The notes below the pieces were generated by a model, which worked only from the letters and a program-made list of their open reading frames with translations, did not search any database and was not told the origin of the DNA. A stretch of 64,000 bases of DNA, taken from NCBI GenBank assembly GCA_009776955.1, contig WRMW01000009.1, positions 1 to 64,000 on the forward strand. The letters are read 5' to 3'. The DNA is from Clostridiales bacterium. GTDB lineage: Bacteria; Bacillota; Clostridia; Peptostreptococcales; Anaerovoracaceae. Of this stretch, positions 17,870 to 26,781 are shown piece by piece (position 1 is the first letter of the stretch; the number at the start of each line of letters is the position of its first letter). The position numbers and the translations under genes were made by a program.

Positions 17870-18793
17870 ATGGCGAAAAAGAAGATAAGCATAGGCAGTT
17901 GGGCGTACGCCTTTCTGGAGACCCCCATCCTGCTTCCCGAAGCGGTCAAAAAGCTAAGCGAGCTCAAGTTTGATGGCATCAGCATGGGCGGTTTCGTGCC
18001 GCATGCCGCGCCCAAGGACTGGGACACGGACGAGAAGCGGGCGGAGCTTGCCAAGCTGCTTGCGGACAACGGGCTTGAAGTTGCGGATTATGCGGTGGAT
18101 CTCTGGAGCGTCGACGCCGTAGAGCAGCCCGAGGAATGGATAAGGCTATTTGAGGAAAGCAGCGATTTCGCAAACAAGATGGGCTGGAAAACCATACGCG
18201 TCGATACCGGTCGCAAAAAGGTCTGCGTGCCCGACGGCATGACATATGCGGATATGCGGGCTAAGGTCGCGGACAATTTCAAACGTATTTCAAAGTATGC
18301 GGCGAAGTATGGGCAGCAAGTCGTTTGGGAGTTTGAGCCGGGCTTTGTGGTGAATGAGCCCAAGTACATCATCGAGGTATACGACCAGGTGAACGAGCCG
18401 AACTTCTCGCTGCTGTTCGACACCTGCCACGGCCATATGGTGGCTTCTGGCGCGAACCATATCGAGCCGAACCCGCTCCAGGGCGGCATTTTGGAGCTTA
18501 TCAAGATGATGAAGGGCAAGATAGGCTTTGTTCACGTCATCGACAGCGACGGCACGCTGAACAGCGACAATACAAGCACGCACTCACCTTTTGGCGAGGG
18601 GATTCTCAACTTCGACGAGATTATTCCTGCATTGCTCGACGCTGGCTATAAGGGCGATTGGTGGGCGATAGACCTTTGCGAGTGCCCGGATGCATGGGAG
18701 GCGACTGCGGACTGCAAGAAGGCCGTGGACGCGTTTGCCGAGAAGTTTGCGGATTATCAGCCGTCTTGTTGCTGTTGCTGCGGAGGTGAATGA
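17870..18793 (+). CDS. TIM-barrel isomerase-like protein with five-cysteine tail
   Basis: Xylose-isomerase-like TIM barrel (WEFEPGF, LLFDTCHGHM, GFVHVIDSDGT, WWAIDLCECP). Start at 17870 chosen by AAAGGAG 8 nt upstream; TTG 17849 is in frame but poor. The last residues are SCCCCCGGE: five cysteines in a row, then two glycines, not usual for this family. The clustered thiols might bind a metal or be an accessory feature. Only one base separates its stop from the next ATG. Confidence 0.75.
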   Translation: MAKKKISIGSWAYAFLETPILLPEAVKKLSELKFDGISMGGFVPHAAPKDWDTDEKRAELAKLLADNGLEVADYAVDLWSVDAVEQPEEWIRLFEESSDFANKMGWKTIRVDTGRKKVCVPDGMTYADMRAKVADNFKRISKYAAKYGQQVVWEFEPGFVVNEPKYIIEVYDQVNEPNFSLLFDTCHGHMVASGANHIEPNPLQGGILELIKMMKGKIGFVHVIDSDGTLNSDNTSTHSPFGEGILNFDEIIPALLDAGYKGDWWAIDLCECPDAWEATADCKKAVDAFAEKFADYQPSCCCCCGGE

Positions 18794-18794
18794 T

Positions 18795-19988
18795 ATGGGA
18801 AAAGACAAAGAAAGGCTTGCCGCTATTCTGGCGGAAAATGACGGCGTTCTGAATCTTGCGCCGAACTGGGTGCCGAGGCCGTTCAATAGGCCAGGCAAGC
18901 GAATAAGGCTGCACCCCGACGATTATTATGCAATGGGCATGAAGCGCGGCGCCATAGTAGAACGGTGGTTTTCGTCAATCACCAAGGTCGAGACCGAGGG
19001 TGCAGGGCCGTATGAGGGCTTGTCGTTCGTGAACGTGGACGGCGACCCCAAAAACACAGTGTTGTTCAAGGACTTTGTGGACGAGCTAGGGCCTGAGCTC
19101 TATGGGCAGGAGCTTCACGACAAGTACGGCACATGGCCGATGTACTCGAAGTTCTACGATTACAACGAACCGCTTTTCCATCATGTTCACCACGGCGAGG
19201 AAGCCTGCGCGAAAGTGGGCGTGACGCCTAAGCACGAGCATTATTTCTTCCCCAAGCAGTACAACAACCACCTTGGCACGAGGCCGACGACCTTCTTCGG
19301 ATTTGACCCGTCGGTGACGAAGGACGAGGTAAAGGCGAGGCTTGCGAAGCACGAAGAGGAGAACACACGTTTGCTCGAACTTTCGCGGGCGTTCCAGGTG
19401 GAGCTTGGCACGGGCTGGTATACGCCTGCGGGCGTGGTGCACGCGCCGGGCTCGCTCTGCACGTATGAGCCGCAGTGGAACAGCGACGTGATGGCGCTTT
19501 GGGAGAACGTGGTAGGCTCGGGCGAGGTCTTTGGCTATGACTGGCTGTGCGGATATCTGCCGCCAGGCAAGGAGCGTGACCTCGACGCCATAATGGATGT
19601 CGCGGATTGGGAGCTGAACACGCTGCCGAACTACCGCGAGGAGTTTTTCCGCCCGCCAGTAAAGGATGAAGCGGGGACAGGGTACGTGCAGAACTGGGTA
19701 TGCTACGGCAATCCATATGTGGCTGCCAAGGAGCTGACCGTGGAGCCGGGCGCAGAGGTGGTCATCAAGGATGCGGCTGCGTACGGGTGCCTTTGCGTGC
19801 AGGGGCATGGGCAGTTTGGGGGCTTTGTGATAGAGTCGCCGACGCTTATACGTTATGGGCAGCTGACGTGCGACGAGTTCTTTGTGAGCAACGCAAAGGC
19901 GAAAGCGGGCGTCAAGGTGGTGAACGGGTCGCCGGTGGAGCCGCTTGTGATACTCAAGCACTTCGGCCCGGACTGCGGCATGCCGTAG
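18795..19988 (+). CDS. Cupin-type protein related to sugar isomerases
   Basis: 397 aa; likely cytoplasmic cupin metal enzyme. Histidine-rich metal-site candidates are FHHVHHGEEA and KHEHYFFP near residues 127-152, and the segment WYTPAGVVHAPGSL resembles the last metal histidine of type I mannose-6-phosphate isomerases. A second cupin-like barrel in the C-terminal part (VEPGAEVVIKDA, GHGQFGG) is plausible. Start overlaps closely with the previous gene (1-nt gap), sharing its ribosome region GGAGGTG. Isomerase activity is inferred from family resemblance and context. Confidence 0.6.
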   Translation: MGKDKERLAAILAENDGVLNLAPNWVPRPFNRPGKRIRLHPDDYYAMGMKRGAIVERWFSSITKVETEGAGPYEGLSFVNVDGDPKNTVLFKDFVDELGPELYGQELHDKYGTWPMYSKFYDYNEPLFHHVHHGEEACAKVGVTPKHEHYFFPKQYNNHLGTRPTTFFGFDPSVTKDEVKARLAKHEEENTRLLELSRAFQVELGTGWYTPAGVVHAPGSLCTYEPQWNSDVMALWENVVGSGEVFGYDWLCGYLPPGKERDLDAIMDVADWELNTLPNYREEFFRPPVKDEAGTGYVQNWVCYGNPYVAAKELTVEPGAEVVIKDAAAYGCLCVQGHGQFGGFVIESPTLIRYGQLTCDEFFVSNAKAKAGVKVVNGSPVEPLVILKHFGPDCGMP

Positions 19989-20006
19989 GTAGCGGCAGCC
20001 ATAAGG

Positions 20007-20189
20007 GAGCGTAGTGCGGCGCTCTCGATTTTGGCGCGGCTCGCCCCGATAGCACCTCTACGATTTGCCGGTGCTCGACTGTAGATGCAGAGTATAGAAA
20101 GTGCATGAGGGTCATGGTGGCCTCGCAATGCAAATCTAGGGAGGACTATCGGCTTCTCGCCGCAAGACACGGACCGCCGCACCACGCTC
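20007..20189 (+). repeat. Palindromic repeat element, copy B, intergenic
   Basis: The terminal inverted repeats GAGCGTAGTGCGGCG (20007-20021) and the complement of 20175-20189 match at 14 of 15 positions. Subterminal arms (CCGATAG, CCTCTACGATTTGC against GCAAATCTAGGGAGG, CTATCGG) also pair, so the element can fold as a long imperfect hairpin. Its centre (about 20069-20128) is about 50 nt longer than in copy A. It fills most of the gap between the cupin and dehydrogenase genes; no transposase is inside, so it is non-autonomous. Confidence 0.75.
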
Positions 20190-20228
20190 TTCTGCGGTGT
20201 ATGAATAATTATAAGGAGGTAATCTAAG

Positions 20229-21308
20229 ATGGAAGGTATGATGAAAGTCGTAAATTTTTATGAGCCGGAGGTTATGAAGTACGAGGAGCATCCGATACCG
20301 CAGATCGCGGACAACGAGGTGCTTGTGAAGATGAAAGCCGTGGGCATCTGCGGCTCGGACGTCTCTTACTATTATGGGCACGCCCCGCTTGACACGCCGG
20401 ACGGCAAGGGGCCGCTCTATCTGGGGCACGAGGCTTCAGGCATCATCGCCGAGGTGGGCGCAATCCCTGAGAAGCTGGGCTTGTTCAAGGTGGGCGACCG
20501 TATCGCGGTCAACCCTGTGCAGCAATGCAACGCCTGCGCGGCCTGTATGCGCGGCGAGTTCAATGTCTGCGGTCAGCCAGAGGTCATAGGCGTCACCGAC
20601 AACGGCTGCTTCGCCGAGTACGTGAAGGTGAAATATACGCACGCCTACAAGATTCCCGACGAGGTCAGCTTTGAGGCGGCGGCGCTTGCTGAGCCGCTTG
20701 CCTGTGCGACGCACGGCATCTTCAACCTCGACATCAAGCTTGGCCAGACGGTGGTGGTATACGGTCTTGGCGGCGTCGGGCTGATGATGGTGCAGCTTGC
20801 GAAGGCTGCGGGCGCAGGCAAGGTGATAGGCGTGGACATCCGCGACTACAACCTCGAAAAAGCGCTCGCCGTAGGCGCCAACCACGTCATCAATGTTGTG
20901 GAAAAAGGCTCAAAATACTATACAGACGACACTGCGGCAAAGATCCGCGAGTTCAATGGCGGCGAGCTTGCACAGCGTTGTATAGTCCCGACAAGCAATA
21001 TGTCGGCGCTCCAGGACGCATTGAACGTGACAGGGACTTGGTCCACCATATGCTACTTCGGGCTGCCGTCCCCTGAGGACCGCTTGCAGATCAACGTGGA
21101 GGAAGCCATCAAATTTGAACGCACCATACGCTTCTCGTGGCTTGCGCCGCTCGTATGGGACAACGTATTCAACGTGATTGCGTCGGGCCAGGTCGACCTC
21201 TCGCCCATCATCACAAACAAGTTCACGCTTGACCAATGCTTGGAGGGCATCAAGTATATGCACGAGAGCCCGGACGACAAGGTCAAGGGCATCGTGCTGA
21301 TAGACTGA
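20229..21308 (+). CDS. Zinc-dependent medium-chain polyol dehydrogenase
   Basis: Sorbitol/xylitol/threonine dehydrogenase type. Catalytic zinc ligands in VGICGSDVS and GHEAS, structural zinc loop with four cysteines (QCNACAACMRGEFNVC), NAD loop YGLGGVGLMMVQ. 359 aa, normal. Ribosome site AAGGAGGT with 8 nt spacing, downstream of repeat copy B. It probably oxidises a polyol to a ketose; the aldolase-like gene follows 8 nt later. Confidence 0.88.
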   Translation: MEGMMKVVNFYEPEVMKYEEHPIPQIADNEVLVKMKAVGICGSDVSYYYGHAPLDTPDGKGPLYLGHEASGIIAEVGAIPEKLGLFKVGDRIAVNPVQQCNACAACMRGEFNVCGQPEVIGVTDNGCFAEYVKVKYTHAYKIPDEVSFEAAALAEPLACATHGIFNLDIKLGQTVVVYGLGGVGLMMVQLAKAAGAGKVIGVDIRDYNLEKALAVGANHVINVVEKGSKYYTDDTAAKIREFNGGELAQRCIVPTSNMSALQDALNVTGTWSTICYFGLPSPEDRLQINVEEAIKFERTIRFSWLAPLVWDNVFNVIASGQVDLSPIITNKFTLDQCLEGIKYMHESPDDKVKGIVLID

Positions 21309-21316
21309 GGGCCGCC

Positions 21317-22282
21317 ATGTCATTTATAACAGACAGAGACCAGGCGAAGAAAATATTTGACGATGCCGCAGCAAAGGATGTGAGCGTCGCGCTGTTTTGC
21401 ACGGGGAGCTTCTGGAATACGGAGGCTATCCTGATAGCAGCGAGCGATTTTGCGGAAAAGCACGGCATAGAGAAAATACCTGTGGTGGTCGCGATGACCT
21501 GCCTGTACTCGCATATGCAGCAGGCGAAACGAATCACATACAGCCAGAACGAGCACGTCGGGTTCAGGGCGAACTTTGAATATCTAAGGCTGCTCTGCGA
21601 GGGGCCTGACGCGCCGTACAAAAACGTGGCGGTGATGACCCACCTCGACCATGCGGACCCCGTACGGGACAGATGGGCGCTTGAGGAAAACCTTGACATA
21701 CTGACGAGCGTGATGTTTGACGGGCAGGCATACCCCTACGAGGAGAACACGGCCATGACTACCGAATACATTCGGCGGTATGGGGCGGATGTGCTTGTGG
21801 AGGGCATCATCGAGGAGCTTGCGGCGCCCGGGACCGAGGGCAAGAAGTCCGATGACTACGTGGAGAAGGCCGTGGACTTCATAGGCAGGACAGGCGTTGA
21901 CTTCCTTGTGGCAGACCTCGGTACTGAGCAACAGGCGACAGGCACGGACGCCAAGTATCTTGGCGGACGCGCCCGGGCGCTGACGGAAGCGCTTGGCCGT
22001 AAGATGCTGGTGCTCCATGGTGTGTCGAGCATGAAGAACGAGGACATCAAGGGGCTTGCCGCTGACGGCGTGGTGCGTGTCAATATGTGGACGCGCATAG
22101 TTCGCGAGTCGGGGCAGTATGCTGCGGCGAAGCTGCTTGAGCGCAAGGCTCTTATCGAGCGTGGCGACTTTGAAGCCGCCGAAGCGACAGCCTATATCAA
22201 CGACAATATAGAAGAAGCCGCCCGCGTCATGGAAATGATAATGGGCGGCCTCGGGTACGGGAATCTCGCAAAAGCCCAGTAG
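21317..22282 (+). CDS. Class II aldolase-like protein with altered metal site
   Basis: Resembles fructose/tagatose-bisphosphate aldolases (FbaA/GatY/KbaY): THLDHAD near residue 105, VMFDGQAYPYEEN, LVLHGVSS and VRVNMWT. In zinc aldolases a GxxHG histidine is also a zinc ligand; the corresponding stretch here reads GTEQQATG with no histidine, so aldolase activity may be lost or changed. 321 aa. The start at 21317 is 8 nt after the dehydrogenase stop, with only a GAGGG-like site. Confidence 0.75.
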   Translation: MSFITDRDQAKKIFDDAAAKDVSVALFCTGSFWNTEAILIAASDFAEKHGIEKIPVVVAMTCLYSHMQQAKRITYSQNEHVGFRANFEYLRLLCEGPDAPYKNVAVMTHLDHADPVRDRWALEENLDILTSVMFDGQAYPYEENTAMTTEYIRRYGADVLVEGIIEELAAPGTEGKKSDDYVEKAVDFIGRTGVDFLVADLGTEQQATGTDAKYLGGRARALTEALGRKMLVLHGVSSMKNEDIKGLAADGVVRVNMWTRIVRESGQYAAAKLLERKALIERGDFEAAEATAYINDNIEEAARVMEMIMGGLGYGNLAKAQ

Positions 22283-22290
22283 CCCTATAC

Positions 22291-23106
22291 CTAAGTCATC
22301 ATATCGAAAAGGACTGGCAGCAGCGATGCGGCCAGTATCCGTTGCCCTAGGACGTTCAGGTGCAGGCCGTCGTAGAGCAGGATGTCGGTGGCTTTGCATT
22401 CGGCGTATATCGGCTCCATATCGTTGAGATAGAGCCCGTATTCGTTTGCGAGGGTTCGGTTCATTTCGACGAACTGCATACGGGTTTCGTCCGCGTACTG
22501 CCAGTTTCTGTCGCCAAATGTTTCAAAGACCCACGGATTGTGGGCGGGCGGAGGCGTCGTCAGGCAGACGGCGACGCCCGCTTCCCGCAGGCTCTGTATG
22601 ATATAGCGCATATTTCGTTCGTATTCGCCTATGCTTGTCACGCTCAGGGCTGCGCCGTCTTTGTTTGAGCGCAGGTCGTTTGTCCCTACCATCATCGAGA
22701 CATATTTAGGCTTGTGCTGAAGAACGGTAAAGAGCCAGCCTACAAAGCTTTGGCTGTTCCAGCCGGATACGGCGCAATCCACGATTTTCAAAGCTTCTGC
22801 ATCCTTGAAAAACTTGGCGATTATCTTGCCATAGCTTTCCCTGTCGCTGGTTATGGAATCGCCCACGAAGCAAAGCGTTCCAGACGGCTCTCCGCGCCGA
22901 GAATAGATATCGGGGTATTTTTCGGCGAGAGCCGCCGCGCCCACGCTTGTCGAAGCGTCAAATTCTTCAAGCCATTTCTGTGCGTCTGCGGCGCTGCATC
23001 GGTAGACAGCCCCAAAATAGTCCGCCTCCCATTCGTCGGCGTCAAGCATGGCAATTTTGTGCAAGTTGAATTGCAGTTCGAAACGCGGGTCTCTGTCCAT
23101 ATACAT
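22291..23106 (-). CDS. SGNH/GDSL-family hydrolase
   Basis: Esterase or deacetylase fold. Block I GDSIT, the GTND block and C-terminal DGLHLN (Asp-x-x-His) supply the Ser-Asp-His triad. The first about 85 residues are an extra N-terminal region of unknown role. No signal peptide. Three ATGs lie close together; the second (23106) is 6 nt from AAAGG and is preferred over 23112, which abuts it. Convergent with the aldolase-like gene, 8 nt apart. In this setting it may remove acyl groups from sugars. Confidence 0.8.
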   Translation of the reverse strand: MYMDRDPRFELQFNLHKIAMLDADEWEADYFGAVYRCSAADAQKWLEEFDASTSVGAAALAEKYPDIYSRRGEPSGTLCFVGDSITSDRESYGKIIAKFFKDAEALKIVDCAVSGWNSQSFVGWLFTVLQHKPKYVSMMVGTNDLRSNKDGAALSVTSIGEYERNMRYIIQSLREAGVAVCLTTPPPAHNPWVFETFGDRNWQYADETRMQFVEMNRTLANEYGLYLNDMEPIYAECKATDILLYDGLHLNVLGQRILAASLLPVLFDMMT

Positions 23107-23173
23107 ATCCATCCTTTCTGACAGGGATTATCTCATGTATTCCGTAGAAAATCATCAACTTGGGCTGATTTTA

Positions 23174-23202
23174 TTGCCAAAGCCAGGTTTGTGGCTTATA
23201 GT
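23174..23202 (+). promoter_or_regulatory. Promoter TTGCCA-17-TATAGT, leaderless geometry
   Basis: TTGCCA at 23174-23179 and TATAGT at 23197-23202, spacer 17 bp. The -10 ends 6 nt before the ATG at 23209 and there is no Shine-Dalgarno, so transcription should start on the start codon. Confidence 0.65.
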
Positions 23203-23208
23203 TGTACT

Positions 23209-24105
23209 ATGGCATACAGGCTAGGGATAAATCTTGGTTTCGCAATCAACCGTTTTGTGGAGCCCGAAGAATGGGCGAGGATCGTCGCGGAGGAATTGGG
23301 ACTTAATTATGTGCAATTCGTCGCAGACTTGCTTAATCCGTTTTTGCCGGCAGAGTATGTGGACGCCCAAGTGGGTAGGGTCAAAGAGTGCGTGGAGCGG
23401 TACGGGCTTGAGGTGGAAAGCGTTTTCACGAGCGCTTTCACCCGCGTGAACCACTTGATGCATCCAGACGATCAGGCACGGGAGATATGGCTTGACTGGT
23501 TCAAAAGGCTGCTGGACATAGGGGCTGCGCTAGGCGCCCGCAATGCGGGGAGCCACTTCGGGATACTTACGGTGAAGTCAAACGAAAACACACACGAAAG
23601 GGAGCGCCTTGTAGAGCAGGGCGTAAAGGGCTGGCAGCGGCTGAGCGTGTACGCAAAAGAGCTCGGCTACAAGGAGTTGCTGTTTGAGCCTATGAGCGTG
23701 CCGCGCGAGATGGCCTGTACCATCGCGGAAACGAGGGAGCTTATGGACAGGGTGAACGCGGATGCTGCCATACCCATGAAGGTGTGTCTTGACGTAGGCC
23801 ACGCCCCTCACCCTGACGAGCGCGACCCGTACAAGTGGATTGAGGCGCTGGCCGCCGACTCGCCGGTCATTCATATCCAGCAGACCGAGCTTCACAAAAG
23901 CAACCACTGGCCGTTTACGCGCGAGTGCAACGCAAAAGGCATTATTGACGCTAAGAGGGTGGTGGAAACCGCACGGAAAGCAGGCTGTGAGGACACGTTG
24001 TTTGCGTTTGAGATTTCCCATCGCGAGCATTGGGATACGGACGGCCTAGTGGTGTCTGACTTGAAGGAAAGCGTGGATTGTTGGCGGGAGCATATAGGTG
24101 GGTAG
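23209..24105 (+). CDS. Sugar phosphate isomerase/epimerase-type TIM barrel
   Basis: 298-residue TIM barrel of the xylose-isomerase-like superfamily (NYVQFVADLL, LFEPMSVP, VCLDVGHAPHPDE, VIHIQQTELHKSNHW, FAFEISHRE). The metal-site histidines and acids are recognisable. ATG 23209 is preferred to GTG 23191 because the promoter -10 lies between them. Followed after 4 nt by the URO-D-like gene. Substrate unknown. Confidence 0.75.
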   Translation: MAYRLGINLGFAINRFVEPEEWARIVAEELGLNYVQFVADLLNPFLPAEYVDAQVGRVKECVERYGLEVESVFTSAFTRVNHLMHPDDQAREIWLDWFKRLLDIGAALGARNAGSHFGILTVKSNENTHERERLVEQGVKGWQRLSVYAKELGYKELLFEPMSVPREMACTIAETRELMDRVNADAAIPMKVCLDVGHAPHPDERDPYKWIEALAADSPVIHIQQTELHKSNHWPFTRECNAKGIIDAKRVVETARKAGCEDTLFAFEISHREHWDTDGLVVSDLKESVDCWREHIGG

Positions 24106-24109
24106 CGGC

Positions 24110-25126
24110 ATGGCGACGCAGAGGGAGCGTGTCAAACGCGCTATACTCAACAGGGATGCGGCGGACATCGTTCCGTGGCAGATAAATTATACGCTCCCCT
24201 ATTTAGATATGTACAAAAAATCACATTTATGTGAAAATTTAGATGACGAGTTCCAAAACCATATAAATCTCGTAAAGTACAAAAGAAACACGGCTATCGA
24301 CGTGAATACGGAAGTCGATCTATTCGGCCTCAAGTGGGACAAGAGCGGCGAGGACGGCGGGGACATCGGCCTGCCAATAGAGCCTCCGCTTGCGAGCGGC
24401 AATATTGACGATTATAGATTCCCAGAGGTGAACAAGGAGTTTGCGACGGAGCAGGCGATGAAGCTCGAAAACGACGGTAGCGGGCGTTTCCGCATGTACG
24501 GGCTGACCTTTACGCTGTACGAACGCGCCTGGGGGCTGCGGGGCATGGAGAGCCTGCTGTGCGATATGCTGCTTGAGCCTGAGTTTGTCCACGAGCTGAT
24601 GCGGCGGATAGTGGAGCATCACATGAAGTTCCTGGACTTGGTTCTGCCGTACGATTTCGACGCCATATATTTCGGCGACGACTGGGGCAGCCAAAAAGGG
24701 CTTGTGATGGGGGCGGAGCTCTGGCGGAAGATGATAAAGCCCTATATGAAGCAGCTCTGCCGGAAAATCAAGGACAGCGGAAAGCTCGTGGTCCTTCACT
24801 CTTGCGGCAATATAGGGGAAGTGCTTGGCGAGTTCGTAGATATGGGGGTGGACTGCTACAACACCGTGCAGCCCGAGGTCTACGACCTCAAAAAGCTCAA
24901 AGCGGAGTACGGCAAGGATATATGCTTTTACGGCGGGATAAGCAACCAAAGCTTTCTGCCGCATGCGATGCCGGATGAAGTCTACGCAAAATGCCTTGAG
25001 GTCTTGGACATCATGGCAGGCGGCGGATATATCCTGTCGCCGACGCACAACCTTACTCCGGACATCCCTATCGAGAACGCATATGCAATATTGAGGGCGG
25101 CGAAGAAATTTTCAGGTCTAGAGTGA
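24110..25126 (+). CDS. Uroporphyrinogen decarboxylase-like (URO-D/MtaA superfamily) protein
   Basis: 338 aa TIM barrel. VLHSCGNIGEV, FYGGISNQSFLP and the ending GGGYILSPTHNLTPDIPIEN match the catabolic-cluster branch of the URO-D superfamily rather than haem HemE. MtaA relatives move methyl groups using zinc and corrinoid; the histidine and cysteine of HSCG may be zinc ligands. Such proteins often occur next to sugar isomerases, but their role there is not established. Start at 24110 behind AGGTGGG. Confidence 0.75.
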   Translation: MATQRERVKRAILNRDAADIVPWQINYTLPYLDMYKKSHLCENLDDEFQNHINLVKYKRNTAIDVNTEVDLFGLKWDKSGEDGGDIGLPIEPPLASGNIDDYRFPEVNKEFATEQAMKLENDGSGRFRMYGLTFTLYERAWGLRGMESLLCDMLLEPEFVHELMRRIVEHHMKFLDLVLPYDFDAIYFGDDWGSQKGLVMGAELWRKMIKPYMKQLCRKIKDSGKLVVLHSCGNIGEVLGEFVDMGVDCYNTVQPEVYDLKKLKAEYGKDICFYGGISNQSFLPHAMPDEVYAKCLEVLDIMAGGGYILSPTHNLTPDIPIENAYAILRAAKKFSGLE

Positions 25127-25202
25127 CGCAATGGTCGCATTTGAACGCATAATTAGGTATAGTGATAGTATTGGTTATTGAGGAAATAGGAGGAGAAGCA
25201 AA

Positions 25203-25703
25203 ATGAAACCGGAAATAAGGTATAAGGGAGCTGGTCTGTTGAAGGTCATAAGCATCGTCATTATGATTTTCGGGGCTATAACAATAGCAATCGGGGCGAT
25301 CAGCATGGCCTCTGGGTCAGCAATGGCGTCGTTGCTTGGGCTTGACGAGCTCGCAGTCCAATTTTTTGTCGTGATAGGCACTATCAGCATGGTGAGCGGC
25401 ATAGTGATGCTGGTCTGCGGGTTCTTTGGGTATCGGCTACGCAACAAAGGCGAAAAGGCGGGCTTTCTGATTTTGCTAGGTATTGTGCAGATTATTGTGG
25501 CTGCTTTCTCTGTAATTTACAGCAATATCATATCTTCTGCCGGAGAGATTATGGCAGAGCAGATACTTGATAATGTCGGTGTCGTAGGGGGCGTTGGCAC
25601 CACCGACAATATCGTGTTCACCGTCATAGGCTTCGTCCTGCCTGCGCTCTATATAGTCGGCGCATTGATGAACAAGGTGTTCCAGCCCAAAATGGTACAC
25701 TAG
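25203..25703 (+). CDS. Small integral membrane protein, four predicted helices
   Basis: 166 aa; hydrophobic segments at about 15-35, 52-75, 84-105 and 137-157. No catalytic motif recognised. Strong ribosome site TAGGAGGAG; a possible promoter TTGAAC-17-GATAGT lies at 25141-25169. The function is unknown; its stop is 2 nt before the next dehydrogenase gene, suggesting co-transcription. Confidence 0.6.
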   Translation: MKPEIRYKGAGLLKVISIVIMIFGAITIAIGAISMASGSAMASLLGLDELAVQFFVVIGTISMVSGIVMLVCGFFGYRLRNKGEKAGFLILLGIVQIIVAAFSVIYSNIISSAGEIMAEQILDNVGVVGGVGTTDNIVFTVIGFVLPALYIVGALMNKVFQPKMVH

Positions 25704-25705
25704 AA

Positions 25706-26755
25706 ATGAAGGCGCTCAATCTATATGGCATAGGCGACCTAAGGTGCGAGGACGTGCCTATGCCCGAGCCTGCCGAGGACGAGGTTTTGCTGAAAGTCCT
25801 GGCGGCGGGTATCTGCGGCTCGGACGTGCCGAGAGTCCTGAAAGAGGGCGTAAGAAACTATCCGACCATACCCGGCCATGAGTTTGTCGGCGAAATCGTG
25901 GCGGCAGGCACGGGCGTAGAACAGGATCTTGTTGGCAAAAAGGCCGCGGTTTTTCCGCTCCTTCCCTGCTTCACCTGCACTTCATGCTTGAACGAAAACT
26001 ATGCTGCCTGCGTGGATTACGATTACTACGGTTCTCGCAGAGATGGCGCTTTTGCCGAGTACATCGCTGTAAGGGCATGGAATCTGGTGCCTATCCCCGA
26101 TGGGGTCAAGACCTCGTGGGCGGCGATGGCAGAGCCTTGCGCGGTGGCTGTCCACGCGCTCGGAAAGGCAGGCCTGGAAGCTGGCGACACGGTCTGCATA
26201 TTCGGCGCAGGCACTATCGGTCTGATACTGGCACAGCTTGCACGTGCCAACGGGGCTGGCGAGGTCATTCTGCTGGATGTAGACGAAAGGAAGCTGACGT
26301 TCGTGCGCGAACAGGGTTTTCATGCGCTGGACAGCATGGACGACGGGTATATAGACACCATACTTCATCTTACGAGCGGAAACGGTGCGGATGTCTGCAT
26401 CGACGCGGCAGGCGCTTCCGCCACTGTGGCGGGCTGCCTGAAAGCCGCCGCCGCTTTTGGGACGGTGGTGCTTCTTGGAAACCCGGCGGGAGATATATCG
26501 CTTTCGCAAAAGGACTATTGGGATATCCTGCGCAAGGAATTGAAATTGCTTGGGACATGGAATTCGGACTATGGTACGCGAAAAAATGACTGGAGTACGG
26601 CCATTGACCATATGAAAGATGGAAAGCTGGAACTCGACCCGCTTATTACGCATATCTTTTCGCTTGAGGAAGGGAAGAAAGCGTTTGACATGCTGCGCAG
26701 ACAGGACGAATTTTCCGTAAAGGTGTTGCTGGCGCCGCACAGGAAAGATATATAG
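25706..26755 (+). CDS. Zinc-dependent dehydrogenase, galactitol-1-phosphate dehydrogenase-like
   Basis: Medium-chain dehydrogenase most like GatD: AAGICGSDVPR, PTIPGHEFVGE, a structural zinc loop with four cysteines (CFTCTSCLNENYAAC), NAD loop FGAGTIGLILAQ and the ISLSQKDYWDILRKEL stretch. 349 aa. Would oxidise a hexitol phosphate to a ketose phosphate. The ATG follows the membrane-protein stop by 2 nt and lacks a good ribosome site, so translation may be coupled. Confidence 0.82.
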   Translation: MKALNLYGIGDLRCEDVPMPEPAEDEVLLKVLAAGICGSDVPRVLKEGVRNYPTIPGHEFVGEIVAAGTGVEQDLVGKKAAVFPLLPCFTCTSCLNENYAACVDYDYYGSRRDGAFAEYIAVRAWNLVPIPDGVKTSWAAMAEPCAVAVHALGKAGLEAGDTVCIFGAGTIGLILAQLARANGAGEVILLDVDERKLTFVREQGFHALDSMDDGYIDTILHLTSGNGADVCIDAAGASATVAGCLKAAAAFGTVVLLGNPAGDISLSQKDYWDILRKELKLLGTWNSDYGTRKNDWSTAIDHMKDGKLELDPLITHIFSLEEGKKAFDMLRRQDEFSVKVLLAPHRKDI

Positions 26756-26781
26756 CTACGTAGAGGAAAGGATATTGCGAT

